NCBI GenBank assembly: GCA_963556695.1
Contig: CAUWAG010000003.1
Span: 310,001 to 374,000 of the forward strand
Source of the DNA: Anthostomella pinea
Lineage: Eukaryota > Ascomycota > Sordariomycetes > Xylariales > Xylariaceae
Reading direction: 5' to 3'
Length of the DNA stretch: 64,000 bases
Shown: piece by piece, positions 11,794 to 21,663 of the stretch
Numbering within the stretch: position 1 is the stretch's first letter
Layout of the letters: every line of letters starts with the position of its first letter
Made by a program: the position numbers and the translations under genes
Notes under the pieces: generated by a model
The model's database searches: none
Seen by the model: only the letters and a program-made list of their open reading frames with translations
Told to the model about the DNA's origin: nothing

Positions 11794-12132
11794 TTATCAG
11801 AAAATTAAAAATAAATTATAATTATTAAACAATAAATCTTTTAAAGATGAATGTTCTTTAACTCAAACTTTTCTAGGAAAAAAACCAGTTAGTTGTAATA
11901 TTAATATACTAACTATAAAAACAAATATGTGAAATATTTGAGTTATATTAGTAACGTGAAGTAAACCTCCATGTAAACCTATCCCTTTATTTAAAAGAGA
12001 TAAACTAACTATATCATGTAAAAAACAATAAATTAAAGCAATAATGGCTATTCTACTAAAAAGTATTGACATATCTCGTCTTAAAGTGACGGCATTAGAA
12101 TATAATAAACATAACATAGATAAAGTTATCAT
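11794..12132 (-). pseudogene. nad2: nad2 5' part (NADH dehydrogenase subunit 2)
   Basis: The protein read on - ([70 protein letters not shown]) matches the N-terminal third of mitochondrial ND2. Reading continues through one TGA as Trp, then meets TAA at 11794-11796. Sequence homologous to the rest of ND2 is absent, because the + strand trnC piece follows about 30 bp further on. An in-frame start 15 codons or more upstream is possible, but it would run towards the preceding trnM. This is a nonfunctional fragment cut by the rearrangement junction. Confidence 0.82.
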
Positions 12133-12182
12133 AATATAATTATACATTAAAAAGCTCAAAAAATGATCTTTCAGAGTAACCA

Positions 12183-12246
12183 GAGGAGAAACTCGAATTC
12201 TCATCTTTAATGCATGAAATTAAAGTTTTAACCCATTAAACTACCC
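12183..12246 (-). tRNA. trnM: Mitochondrial tRNA-Met (CAT)
   Basis: On - the anticodon arm CTTTAATTTCATGCATTAAAG carries CAT. It directly precedes nad2, the usual position of the last trnM in the Sordariomycete cluster. Confidence 0.8.
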
Positions 12247-12251
12247 TGATG

Positions 12252-12325
12252 GGAGGATACCCTGACTTTAACAGGGAACTTACTGTGCCACATACAGTCG
12301 CTCTACCTATTGAACTATATCCACC
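12252..12325 (-). tRNA. trnH: Mitochondrial tRNA-His (GTG)
   Basis: The anticodon arm ACTGTATGTGGCACAGT holds GTG. The D-arm (TAGTTCAATAGGTAGAGC) and T-arm are recognisable. The cluster order Q-H-M fits. Confidence 0.85.
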
Positions 12326-12403
12326 TTATAATACAAAATTCTCTATTATACAAGGATAAAACTTTTAGCTTATTATGTATGAATTGGTTATCTGATAGAC
12401 TTA

Positions 12404-12471
12404 TGTTGGAGTGACTCGAACACTCAATATTAAATACCAAAAATTTATGACTTACCCATTAGTCCACAACA
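12404..12471 (-). tRNA. trnQ: Mitochondrial tRNA-Gln (TTG)
   Basis: The anticodon stem TAAAT/ATTTA encloses a loop with TTG. The acceptor strands TGTTG/CAACA pair. Confidence 0.8.
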
Positions 12472-12475
12472 TATA

Positions 12476-12557
12476 AGGTAAATCCGACTTGAACGGATAA
12501 GATTTTTTTAATCAAATAGGCCTAAACTATCCATGTCTACCAGTTCCATCACTACCT
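12476..12557 (-). tRNA. trnL: Mitochondrial tRNA-Leu (TAG)
   Basis: An 82-nt gene with a long variable arm, as in class II tRNAs. The anticodon region ATAGTTTAGGCCTAT gives TAG. Confidence 0.82.
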
Positions 12558-12560
12558 TTG

Positions 12561-12630
12561 CTCGGCATAAGACTTGAACTTATAACCTAAACATCTTCAG
12601 TGTTCCGATCTACCAATTGAGCTTCCCGAG
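12561..12630 (-). tRNA. trnF: Mitochondrial tRNA-Phe (GAA)
   Basis: The acceptor begins CTCGGGA and ends CCGAG. The anticodon region AACACTGAAGATGTT gives GAA. No trnK follows before trnA, although many related genomes have one beside trnF. Confidence 0.85.
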
Positions 12631-12704
12631 CTTACATGAATACTATAACCTTTAAATCTATACTCTAGTTTATACCTGAACAAATATAAATAATTATTTG
12701 CATT

Positions 12705-12776
12705 TGGAGATATTAGGAATCGAACCTAAGATAACGATATGCAAAATCGTAGTTTTACCAACTAAACTATACCCCC
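12705..12776 (-). tRNA. trnA: Mitochondrial tRNA-Ala (TGC)
   Basis: The anticodon arm ACGATTTTGCATATCGT gives TGC. The T-arm TAGGTTCGATTCCTA is intact. Confidence 0.87.
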
Positions 12777-12782
12777 TTATTA

Positions 12783-12862
12783 TCCGAGAGACGACTTGAA
12801 CGTCCACGATTATTCATCAACAAAGCTTAAGTTTGCACTGTCTACCAATTCCAGCACTCGGA
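12783..12862 (-). tRNA. trnL: Mitochondrial tRNA-Leu (TAA)
   Basis: An 80-nt gene with a long variable arm and acceptor TCCGAG/CTCGGA. The anticodon region GCAAACTTAAGCTTTGT gives TAA. Confidence 0.85.
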
Positions 12863-12866
12863 TTAA

Positions 12867-12934
12867 GGCTAAAGTGACTTGAACACTTATAATCACCGTT
12901 ATGAGCAGTACACTTTACCAATTAAGTTATAGCC
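12867..12934 (-). tRNA. trnM: Mitochondrial tRNA-Met (CAT)
   Basis: The acceptor GGCTATA pairs with the 3' TTTAGCC. The anticodon region TACTGCTCATAACGGTGA gives CAT. Confidence 0.85.
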
Positions 12935-13083
12935 TCATAAGTGACTTAAAATCCATTTAATTTTAAATAACTTATATAACAAAACTTTTAAGACATATTA
13001 TACAATAATATAAATTATATTTAATAAGTTAGCTTGTTAATCTATATTATTCTAAATTTTTAGTACTTACCCTCTTAACTAGA

Positions 13084-13153
13084 TGCGGACAAAGGATTCG
13101 CACCTCTATCATTTGATCATGAGTCAAATATGTTACTATTACACTAATCCGCA
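13084..13153 (-). tRNA. trnM: Mitochondrial tRNA-Met (CAT)
   Basis: The acceptor TGCGGAT pairs with GTCCGCA. The anticodon arm ATTTGACTCATGATCAAAT gives CAT. This is one of three CAT tRNAs in the cluster, the usual number. Confidence 0.87.
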
Positions 13154-13182
13154 TAAATTATAATAACAATTTATATTCTATT

Positions 13183-13253
13183 AGGTTAGACGGGAATCGA
13201 ACCCGCGATAGTGGCATTGAAAGAGCCATGTCGTACCACTTGACTACTAACCC
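13183..13253 (-). tRNA. trnE: Mitochondrial tRNA-Glu (TTC)
   Basis: The anticodon arm TGGCTCTTTCAATGCCA gives TTC. The T-arm CGGGTTCGATTCCCG is intact. Confidence 0.87.
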
Positions 13254-13264
13254 TTATAATAATA

Positions 13265-13335
13265 GCCCAATGCAAGTATCGCACTTGCTTCTATTGATTA
13301 CAAAACAATTGCATTACTTTTATGCTAATCAGGCC
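13265..13335 (-). tRNA. trnT: Mitochondrial tRNA-Thr (TGT)
   Basis: The acceptor GGCCTGA pairs with the 3' GGGC side. The anticodon arm ATTGTTTTGTAATCAAT gives TGT. It lies directly downstream of rnl, the standard first tRNA of the cluster. Confidence 0.83.
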
Positions 13336-13949
13336 AAAAAGTGTAAGATATAAATAAAATATTTAGTTATTTATAAAATTAGTACTTTCTTCCCTAAAAT
13401 CTCTAGATTATTACAAATAAAGCCTATATCAATAATTATCATTTCTGAGGATTAAAAAAAATGAATTTTTTTATCACGGAGAATAATTATGTTCGTAATG
13501 TTATATTACGTATATTTAAGAAATATCTTAAGGTAAGCTTCGTGCCTATATGCTTTCAGCACTTATCTTTGACTAACTTAGCTTTCCTGCCGTGCCTATA
13601 CTATATAACTACTCAAGTGAAAGTAGGATAGTCCTATTTAATTTACATTAAACTAAAGACATATAAACAACAGGTAAACCAGAGATTAATAATTATGCTA
13701 TTTCAATATTAATATATTAATATACCAAGTTCCTTTCGTACATAGGTTATTCCTTATTATATTCTAATTCCCTTTAGAATATAGAAACCATACAGTCTCA
13801 CGACGTATTTAACCCAGCTCATGTAACTTTTTAATCGACGAACAGTCGTACCCTACATAGTTTCTGCATCCATGAGGATAAGTTAAGCCGACATCGAGGT
13901 GCCAAACCGCGCACTCATTTTGCACACTCTTGCGCAAATTAGCCTGTTC

Positions 13950-15644
13950 AACTTGTTATCATAAAATTAGTATTTCCATCTTTTACAAAATGGTTCAGAC
14001 TATTTCTTCATTTTTTTCTTTTGTATATTTCTTGCTATTTTTATATTATTTACCACTAAATCAACCACTTACTGCAAAAGATCCAATACGACGTTTTGAA
14101 ATTAACCTAGATTTTTCTACATTAGAATCAAGATGTCCTCTAAATACTAATGAAGATAATCCTTTAAACGCTGAATCTATATTTTTTAATCTTCCTTTTC
14201 CTTTTAATTTATATACAGCTCTATCAGCTCTATAACGTCTAGTTAATCTACCTTTAACTATTAATCTAGCACCCCCCATATTTTTAATTTTTATATTATC
14301 AAGTATGATATCCCGTATTTTTAAGTAAGAAGCTTTATTTGAAGATAAATCTAAATTCCCTTTGCCTTCGGGACTGAAAGAACTTAAAGTAGTTTTATTA
14401 TGTAAATTATATAATAAATTATCTAAACTATCTTTAAATAAATCTTCACTATTAATTATTGAACTTACATTAAGATTTTTATATTTATTATCCACTAATT
14501 CTAAATCCACATTTTTTTCTACTCTACCTCTTTCTATAATTGTATTTACTTTAGGTAAGACTACTTTACTTAATAAAGCGTTTATCTTTCAAATTGGACT
14601 AGTTTTTTTATTTTTTTATTTTTGATGTTAAAATGTCATTAAATATATCTCCATTATATGCTACAGATTTTATATTTACCATATTAAATTCTACCTTTTA
14701 CCGTAGTATTTACTTATTAGTTGGCTTAATTTAGAAAAAAAAACAACCTCAAACTTGTACTTATTTAAACTTAATCTTAATCTATATCTTCTAATAACTG
14801 AGAATATCTTATATAATTTAATAGCTAAACGTTTCATTCGAATATATAAAATACTATCTACTTTTCTAAAGTCATCTTTTATTTTATAATTTGCGAATTT
14901 TCATAAAATACTTGAATTAATAAAATTTTGATTATTTATTATCCAAGGTAAAGATAGTCATTTTATTAATTCATTTTTATTTACTAATAATGTCATAAGT
15001 TTAATAAATATTCTTTTTAACCTTCTTGTTTTTTTTAATAAAGTCAATTTTTCTCTATTATAAACATAAATTGTAATTATAGCTTTAGAATTTGTATGTT
15101 TTATTTCTGCCTTACTTACAAACGTTTTATTTAGAGATCTACGTATTTTTTTACGTGAAATATACTTATGTTCTATAAATTTATATTAAAATACATATTA
15201 AAACAACTTTTTATTAAAGAACTTATATTTAAATCATCAACAGGGTAATTAATTGTATTATTAAAATTAGAGTTTTAAACACTATTTTTTCATTCTTTAG
15301 CTACAGGAGGAAGGTATTTCGTTTTACCTATATCATTAACTGATATCTTAAAAGGCACTAATTTATAATTACTATTTAATTTTTGGGTAAAAAGATAAGG
15401 ACTTATATTATAATTACTTTTTTTGTGCAAACCATTTTTTTTCACAAAAATCTTTATATACATAGTTTAAAAAATGTTGGGAGTTAATAAGGATTATTCT
15501 TTATAGAATTCACCTTTAGTCGTTGAATGATTTTATCTTAAGATAAACTTCGCTTCAAATTTACTTACCTACCGCTCCGCGACGAAGTAATTTTTGAAAT
15601 TAACCCAATTTAATTACAATGATTTTTAAACATTGAAGGACAAA
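13950..15644 (-). other. rnl intron carrying rps3
   Basis: On - the rRNA exon ending CTACGCTAGGCAT at about 15645 is separated from its continuation ACAGGCTAATTTGCGC at about 13945 by about 1.7 kb of non-rRNA sequence. The position corresponds to the E. coli 2449 region, where Sordariomycetes carry a group I intron that encodes ribosomal protein S3. The exact splice points are not certain. Confidence 0.75.
14061..15460 (-). pseudogene. rps3: rps3, mitochondrial ribosomal protein S3 (decayed)
   Basis: The C-terminal part is clear on -: GARLIVKGRLTRRYRADRAV, FKGLSSLVFRGHLDSN and SKRRIGSFAVSGW are the conserved end of intron-encoded Rps3. N-terminal text (FVKKNGLHKKSNYNISPYLF) is visible near 15.45 kb. 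In between, the homologous reading passes through stops (for example TAA codons around 14.6 kb) and changes frame in A/T runs, so no single frame spans the gene. In mitochondria the protein is a small-subunit ribosomal component. Here it is broken, in contrast to the undamaged cob. Confidence 0.75.
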
Positions 15645-17495
15645 CATGCCTAGCGTAGCTTTTCCAATAATCCAAGACCTTTCCTTTTTGTGTCTCGTGA
15701 TCCTATGCCCCGCTTACGCGACTATAAGACTTGTTGGTGGTCAAACAGTAAGGCAGGATTAAGCCATTAAACTTGATAAGTATTATACATAACCATTACA
15801 CATGCGCTCTAATAAAAAAATATTCTTTTTATAAGCCGTGCAATAGCTAATAAAATATTAGATTAAATCATAATATTTTAACTACGAATAATTTCACCAT
15901 AATCAAAATCCTACCTGACCGAAAAAAATTGCTCCTCATTAAAGTTTTGTAAATCCATACTAAATTAGTATTTAGATACAAATAAGCAATAATTATTAGA
16001 CACAAGCTTGCGCTGTGTCTAGGCTTGTACATCTATACATAAATAAGATAGAATATAGCATATTGCTATCTACTATTACAAACAAAAAATTACATTTAAA
16101 TTTTTATTTAGTGATAAATCCGTTTTTAAACAGACATAAAACATAATTAGACACTCCCATTTACTCTTTGTGGGGTCTGTGCCCCGCATAAACTGTCTCC
16201 TAGCAATTTTTCCTTTCTAAGGCTACTTTCTCTTTTACAAGAATAGGGTTAATTAACCCATACAATACGATCCCCAAATAAAGGTATTACATTTGTATCT
16301 TATCAATTACCTTATTTACTAAAATTTGTCCCCAACCATACCTAATAATTAGTAACAGTAAAGCTGCATAGGGTCTTCTCGTCTAACTAGAGGTAAATTG
16401 TATCTGCACAGTTATGCCAATTTCACTGAGTCAATCATAGAGACAGCTGTTGTATCGTTACATCATTCATGCAAAGACTGCATTTAACAGTCAAGGTATT
16501 CCGCTACCTTAGGACCCTCACGTTAAGGCCGCCATTAACCGGGGGTTCCTACTGTACCAAACCTTTCAAAGTTAGTTATTTTCGTTAGCCAGCCGGCACC
16601 GGGCAGTAATCACACCCTATACTTAGACTTTAAGTCTTTATGCAAAGTGCTTTGTTTTAATTAAACAGTCGTATAACACTATTTCATGCTTCTTCCTTCT
16701 TACCTGAGATTATCAGGACAAATGAGCCCTCCTTATTCCTAAGTTACGGTAGTCAATTTGCCGAGTTCCTTTATGATTGTTAGCTCATTTACGCCTTCGT
16801 ATTCTACACTAGCTTACTTGTCACAGTTTCTAGGTACGGTTATTTTTTCATCAATATTAACTCATCTTTTTAGTCTGTTGTATAATATTAATATATTACT
16901 TATTTTTTCCAGCACACTTTTCACTTTAAAAATGTTGTCCTTTTAAAGAAGTAATAAGACTTTCTCATCGTTTCAACCTTTGGGATTGTAAACTTAGAGG
17001 CCGTTACTTTAAATAAACCATAAGCCTTAGGCGAGCGCTCGATTAGAAATTAATCCAACCGAACTTCTTTTTTGTTACTCACGTTACCATTCTCTCTTAA
17101 GTATACTGAGGGTAAAGTATTTTATATTTTACTTTAACACCGTCACCTCTATTAAAAAAAAAAAATTTTGTTGCAGGTTTACTCAATGTTCTGCTACCCC
17201 AGTAAATGACAATAATAAATTTATTATTATCAATTATGGACAAGGTATCGGTATATTATTTAGATCCGTTAAATTTTAGATGCATTTAAAAATTAACAAG
17301 CGCTCTGTTACGAGATCTTCGAATTATGGCTGCTTCTAAGCCCATCTCCTTGTCGACTTGAATAAAAACTTTCTTAATTTCACTTAATAATAATTTCGGA
17401 ACCTTAACTCTTGTTCTGGGCTGTTTCCCTTTTGACATACAACCTTATCGTTCTATGTCTGATAATTCAAGATTCATCTTTGCCATTCCGAGTCT

Positions 17496-18037
17496 ACATA
17501 ATGGCGACGGCCGTCAACTGGGCTAATAATCTGCCTCTGATCAGAAAAGAGGAAATGCTACCATGTCGGGAACCCTATATCGGTGCGGAATGGGGGTAGG
17601 TTCCATAATTGCTTGCTTGTTCACAGAAGGCTCGCGCGCATGGGATCACCACTGCAGAAGGTCGATCGCCAGACTTGGCTGCTAACGCACCACAGCAGAA
17701 AGGAGCGTGCCGCCGACAACTAGGTACGCCGCCGTATCGACGAAGCTGATACGGAGGAACACAAATATTGGGACGAATATTCTTCATCCACAATAAGAGC
17801 AGCCAAGACGATAGCAGGCGACGCCATCCACCAGGGGATACGTCACGCAAACGAGCAGCTGGTAGGCAGCAAAGTCTTCCGGAACACCAGATGTCCTCTG
17901 CGGAGGCACACCGAACAACAAGAAGTCCTCATGAGAAGCTGCTTAGCTAGCAGCCGAAGCACCCGACCCTTCTAGCCGCAGAAGGCAGAACCATACCCCG
18001 CACCAATATAGGGCTCTCGCCATGGTAGCATCTCTTA
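17496..18037. mobile_element. GC-rich element with ~40-bp inverted ends
   Basis: GC-rich sequence directly follows the mitochondrial insert. Bases 17551-17601 (GAAATGCTACCATGTCGGG...) are repeated as a reverse complement at 17985-18034 (GAGATGCTACCATGGCGAG...), with about 6 differences in the outer 38, mostly transitions. The spacer is about 380 bp and has no recognised coding sequence. The structure is that of a small non-autonomous DNA element, though no target duplication is clear. The short reading frames inside are not supported. Confidence 0.5.
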
Positions 18038-20270
18038 AATAAGGTTGACATAAAATGGATAATAGTCAGTGTTTTAACTATAAATCTATAAGGTAGATTC
18101 CTACTTGAATATAAATAAAAAAGCCCTTTTATAATTAACCACTTGATATGAAATAATAAACTTATTACATAACGCTTATAAACTCTTCTTTTCTTTAATC
18201 TTTTTATCCTTTTTATTTAGCTGATAATTATAAATTATATTTAATGAGTACTCATTTACATTAATAAATATACTAGCTACTGATAGCTATTAATTCTTAC
18301 TTGTTTTTTAATAAGGTGTTTTTTCAATTATATAATGAGGCTTTAATTATTATTATAATACTAAGAGCTCTAAAAAGATTAAAAATTTGAATAAAAGTTT
18401 GATTTAAGCAACCAGGTGGATACAGCTGTACACCGTCACATTTTATATATTTTTACGTGCTTTATATATAGTTCAAAAGCGCGTAGTTCTTTGGTTGCTT
18501 TTACTTAGTTTTCAAAATAACCGCGCTAGGTTTTATTGTCGATAATAAACTAGATTATATTTTCGATGTTAATTACATTAAGCCTTGTTAAACCTTTTGC
18601 TTCATTAGTTTGACTTCTTTTTTTAGAAATCCAAGTTTAAAGTCGAACATAATAATCTTTAATCACTTAATGTTTTCAGATAACGCTTTTTAATATATTG
18701 TAATTACATTTATATTATGAAAAGGTTATAATAGAAGCGGAAAATTAATACCCTTTTTAACCTTTTTATTTTGAGCCTTCCTATCTTTTTATGAATAAGT
18801 TCATATTACTACTTTTAACTCTCTTACTTTTTTATGTCTTAATTTAATAAGTTATTTACCACTTTAACTTTCAAATATCTTTATTTTAGATATCGGCCTT
18901 TTATTATATTATAATGTTATTAGTAAGCGCGCCTTCGCTTTCAGTATTATTTAAACCTATTATAAGAAGTGAAAAGGGTCATTAAAAGGTTAAAAAGCTA
19001 TTTAGAAGCTTTTTTTACTTTCATATATATATTCTAATTTTATTAAAATAAAATATATTATTACAAAAAGCTTGAAGGTTGAAATAACAATAAAATAAAA
19101 TAAATAATAATTGGCATTTTAATTGTAAGTTTACAGAGGAGGCACTTATATAAATATAGATATAAATATAAAAGACTTTTGATACCCGACTACTTAATAT
19201 TAAATAACGCTTAAATGCTAATATTTTTACTTCTTTAAGTCTCCTTTATCATTTTTACCTACCTCATAGCTATAACGTACACTTAATAAGTAAAGCATTA
19301 TAATTCTTATAACAATCCCTTAATTTTGAAGTTTATTACATAGGTTTAATAATAAATTAAATATATAAACCCGATTCAGAACTTAATCACTTAGTAATAA
19401 TAGATTAACACGTCATCCGGGTTACGTAATTGATATACGTAATAAATTTAGAGCAATTAATAATGCTATCAGTAATTAAATTGTAATATTATTTATATTT
19501 TCTCGACCCGTATGTATACTACTTAGTTAAGTACTTAACTTTTTTATAGAACATTTCACTTATAACTTATTAGTCGTTAAAATATAATATTAAATACTTT
19601 TTCAAAAATTAAATATTTACGGATTAAGTAATAAAATATTTTGCCGTCACTCCTTCAATGTACCGTTAAAGCCCGTATAAAGATATATTAAAGAAGTTGT
19701 ACTTATCACTTTGTCTAAACTAAACGATTAATTAAGGTATTTAAAAAAAATACTTGATTCAATTAATTACTAAAATAACGTTAACTTAATAATGATATTT
19801 GTAAATACAACATATATATATATATATACTTATTAAACCGATTCTTTAATAATATAACTTTAAATTAATGTTTAACTTAAGTAATTGTTTCAATAAAAAC
19901 CTTACAATGTAAAATAAAATAAATAACGAAATCTTAATATAGTTAGTATTAAATAAGCTAGTAAGTCGCTACTAAGAAGTATGATTATAAAGCACTAAGA
20001 TATATACTTAATGATTTAATATCTAACAGCTTAAATATATAAACCGTTACTGTTAATATAAACTTAGTCTATCAAGAAAGGCTTTTCTTTAATAATGAAG
20101 TTTTTAAAGGGTTTAAAATATTTCAATTTACTTTAGCATGTGTAATTAAAACAGCCTCAGTCTTTTTCTAATAAATGTTTAACTAGTTTATTAAGAAAGT
20201 ATTTATAACACTAAGACGTATAGAGAAGGCTAGTTTATATATATATGTATATACTTTAACCCGTCTTAAC
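18038..20270. other. AT-rich RIP-like block, no gene
   Basis: AT-rich sequence with stops in all frames. At 18409-18440 it contains a 32-bp fragment that is the inverted copy of the LTR end at 2893. A (TA)n tract lies near 19812-19828. The block ends sharply near 20270, where base composition becomes that of the gene-bearing region. Confidence 0.65.
18409..18440 (-). repeat. 32-bp inverted copy of LTR end
   Basis: The reverse complement matches 2893-2924 with one mismatch (C to T). The match ends exactly at TGTGACGG. It is an orphan element end in RIP-like DNA. Confidence 0.7.
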
Positions 20271-21194
20271 AGGCTGAATAGCGTTTTGGCTATGAACTAT
20301 GTAAGTTACCCGTTAAGCCGGCAGCGCTATCATATTCGCAGTGGCCATGCTAGGCTAGTACATGTGCCTCACCATCATGGCCGGGGAGCTGCGAATCACT
20401 CTCAAATTTCCAGCTGGGGACCGTTTCTGACCCAGAACAGACGTGCATTTGGCTGTGAATAAGCATTGTTACTAGCTCGGAAGGGGTCAAGGACAGGTCA
20501 TCATCCCACCACGGTTCGATAATACGTCATGATGGTCTTATCCGGGGGTGACCCGTATGTGGACCAAGCCTGCCTGCGCGGCCACACGACGCGTGTGAAT
20601 CCAGAGCAATGCGATGGGGAGCAGGTGGTAGAGCTGCCGGGGCTGTGACTGATCCAAAAACCATGGAGGTGCACTCAGGGCAAGCGTCGAATAACCCCAG
20701 GGGCGATCTACGAGGCGACGCTTCTACGTCGCGTGGGAACATACTGCACTCAGCCCTCATAAATCTCCGTACACACCATGTTAATAGGGTTTCATACCAC
20801 CCGTAGAAATTTCGAAATACTAAAATAAGCACATATAAATAAGCAGCTTTAGTTTAATATCTTATTATTAACGCTTATTCCAGTGTGCTTATTCCGATTC
20901 GATAGATGCGCCGTTGTTCTGTGGACGGGTGGTGTACGGAGACTTATGAGGGTTCAGTGTACAGTACATTTCCTAAACCAGACATAACCTTATCCATCAG
21001 ATCCCGTTGACCCTGCAAATCCTCGGCAAGTCACTCCGACCATAGACTCTGATGACAGTCGTTTCCACCACGGCGGGAATAACATGGTCTGGGTGTCGAC
21101 AGCTCGTCACAAGCACCCGAGCGCCGTAGATGGCTGAGCCTCCCTCGAAGTCATGGTACAACAGTACAAACGTCCTGCCAGAGTGGCCATATAC
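20271..21194. other. Intergenic, no gene recognised; hairpin-like inverted repeat
   Basis: Mixed composition. Short open frames on both strands overlap each other and match no family I know. Bases 20742-20777 and 20931-20965 form an imperfect inverted repeat (GGTGTGTACGGAGATTTATGAGGG in reverse). Inner pairs CCACCCGT/ACGGGTGG and AATAAGCACA/TGTGCTTATT are also present, so the segment could fold into a long hairpin, as MITE remnants do. Confidence 0.5.
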
Positions 21195-21663
21195 CTATCC
21201 GAGTCTGACAGGAAACCCGGGGTGAGGGACCACAGGCTGCGTCACCAACTGCCACGCTGCTTGGTCCCCTCCCAGCCCAACCGCAGTTGTGTCCGAGTGA
21301 CGGAACTTTCGGGTCCCCGTACGTATGATCTTGAGCTGCGAGCTGCAGTTAGGGTCTGGGCAGGCAATCAGGGCGTCGGTGCTCATCCAGTCAGAGGGCT
21401 GCGTCTTTCTCTGCTTGGCAGCCAGCAACGGCAACATGGATGCTGCCCAACGCCTTAGCTCTCTCTCGTCGCCAGGCGGGTGAGCAAGGTAGGTACCTAC
21501 CAAGACTGTATACGCTGATGCCCTGGCCGGGCGGTAGATACATCATCTCGCCCTCCAGCGTGAAGTAGTCGCCCTGCTTGGCGCCGCATTGGATGCTGCC
21601 TCCTTCTGGACAGACGACCTCGACACGCAGTTCATACAACTCAAATTCATCCAGGGGCGGCAT
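21195..21663 (-). CDS. TIGR04076-like small protein
   Basis: Two exons (21501-21663 and 21195-21442) joined across a 58-bp intron (GTAGGT...GGGCAG) give 136 residues. The text MPPLDEFELYELRVEVVCPE, GDYFTLEGEMMYLPPGQG, LPLLAAKQRKTQPSDWMSTD and ACPDPNC matches the family known as TIGR04076, small proteins of unknown function found in bacteria and fungi. The family pattern includes the YLPPGQG turn and a late CPDPxC motif, both present. The start was chosen because the family begins with this short FELYxLRVEV segment. A longer open frame upstream to 21849 lacks similarity. No signal peptide or membrane segment is seen. Its job is unknown. Confidence 0.75.

Larger units (their letters stand above)
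9874..17495. other. Composite mitochondrial DNA insertion (NUMT)
   Basis: About 7.6 kb carries mitochondrial genes readable with the fungal mitochondrial code. From 9874 to about 11.77 kb the genes lie on + (nad5 3' end, cob, trnC). From about 11.79 to 17.495 kb they lie on - (nad2 part, tRNA cluster, rnl with rps3 intron). In Sordariomycete mitochondria these blocks normally lie on one strand, so two separate pieces appear to have been joined in opposite orientation. Nuclear-type sequence lies on both sides: RIP-like AT blocks further out and GC-rich patches directly at the borders. Little RIP is evident inside cob. The alternative is an assembly chimera. Confidence 0.85.
13345..17495 (-). 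rRNA. rnl: Mitochondrial LSU rRNA, 5'-truncated, with intron
   Basis: On - the sequence holds universal 23S-like core elements. Domain II/GTPase-centre text (GGCTTAGAAGCAGCC) is near 17.33 kb. The domain IV stretch around GGTAGCGGAATACC is near 16.5 kb. The peptidyl-transferase and sarcin-ricin regions are near 13.8-13.9 kb, including GCACCTCGATGTCGGC. The 3' end lies near 13.35-13.45 kb, just before trnT. The 5' end is cut at about 17495 within domain II, so roughly the first third of the gene is absent. An intron interrupts it at about 13950-15644. As nuclear DNA it has no expected function. The ends are approximate. Confidence 0.87.

Noticed and set aside
13930..14235. 101-codon + strand frame and the 14362-14625 frame
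   Set aside because: Antisense shadows of rnl/rps3, which are read on the - strand.
17768..17950. Short frame inside the GC-rich element
   Set aside because: No motif. It lies between inverted arms of a probable non-coding element.
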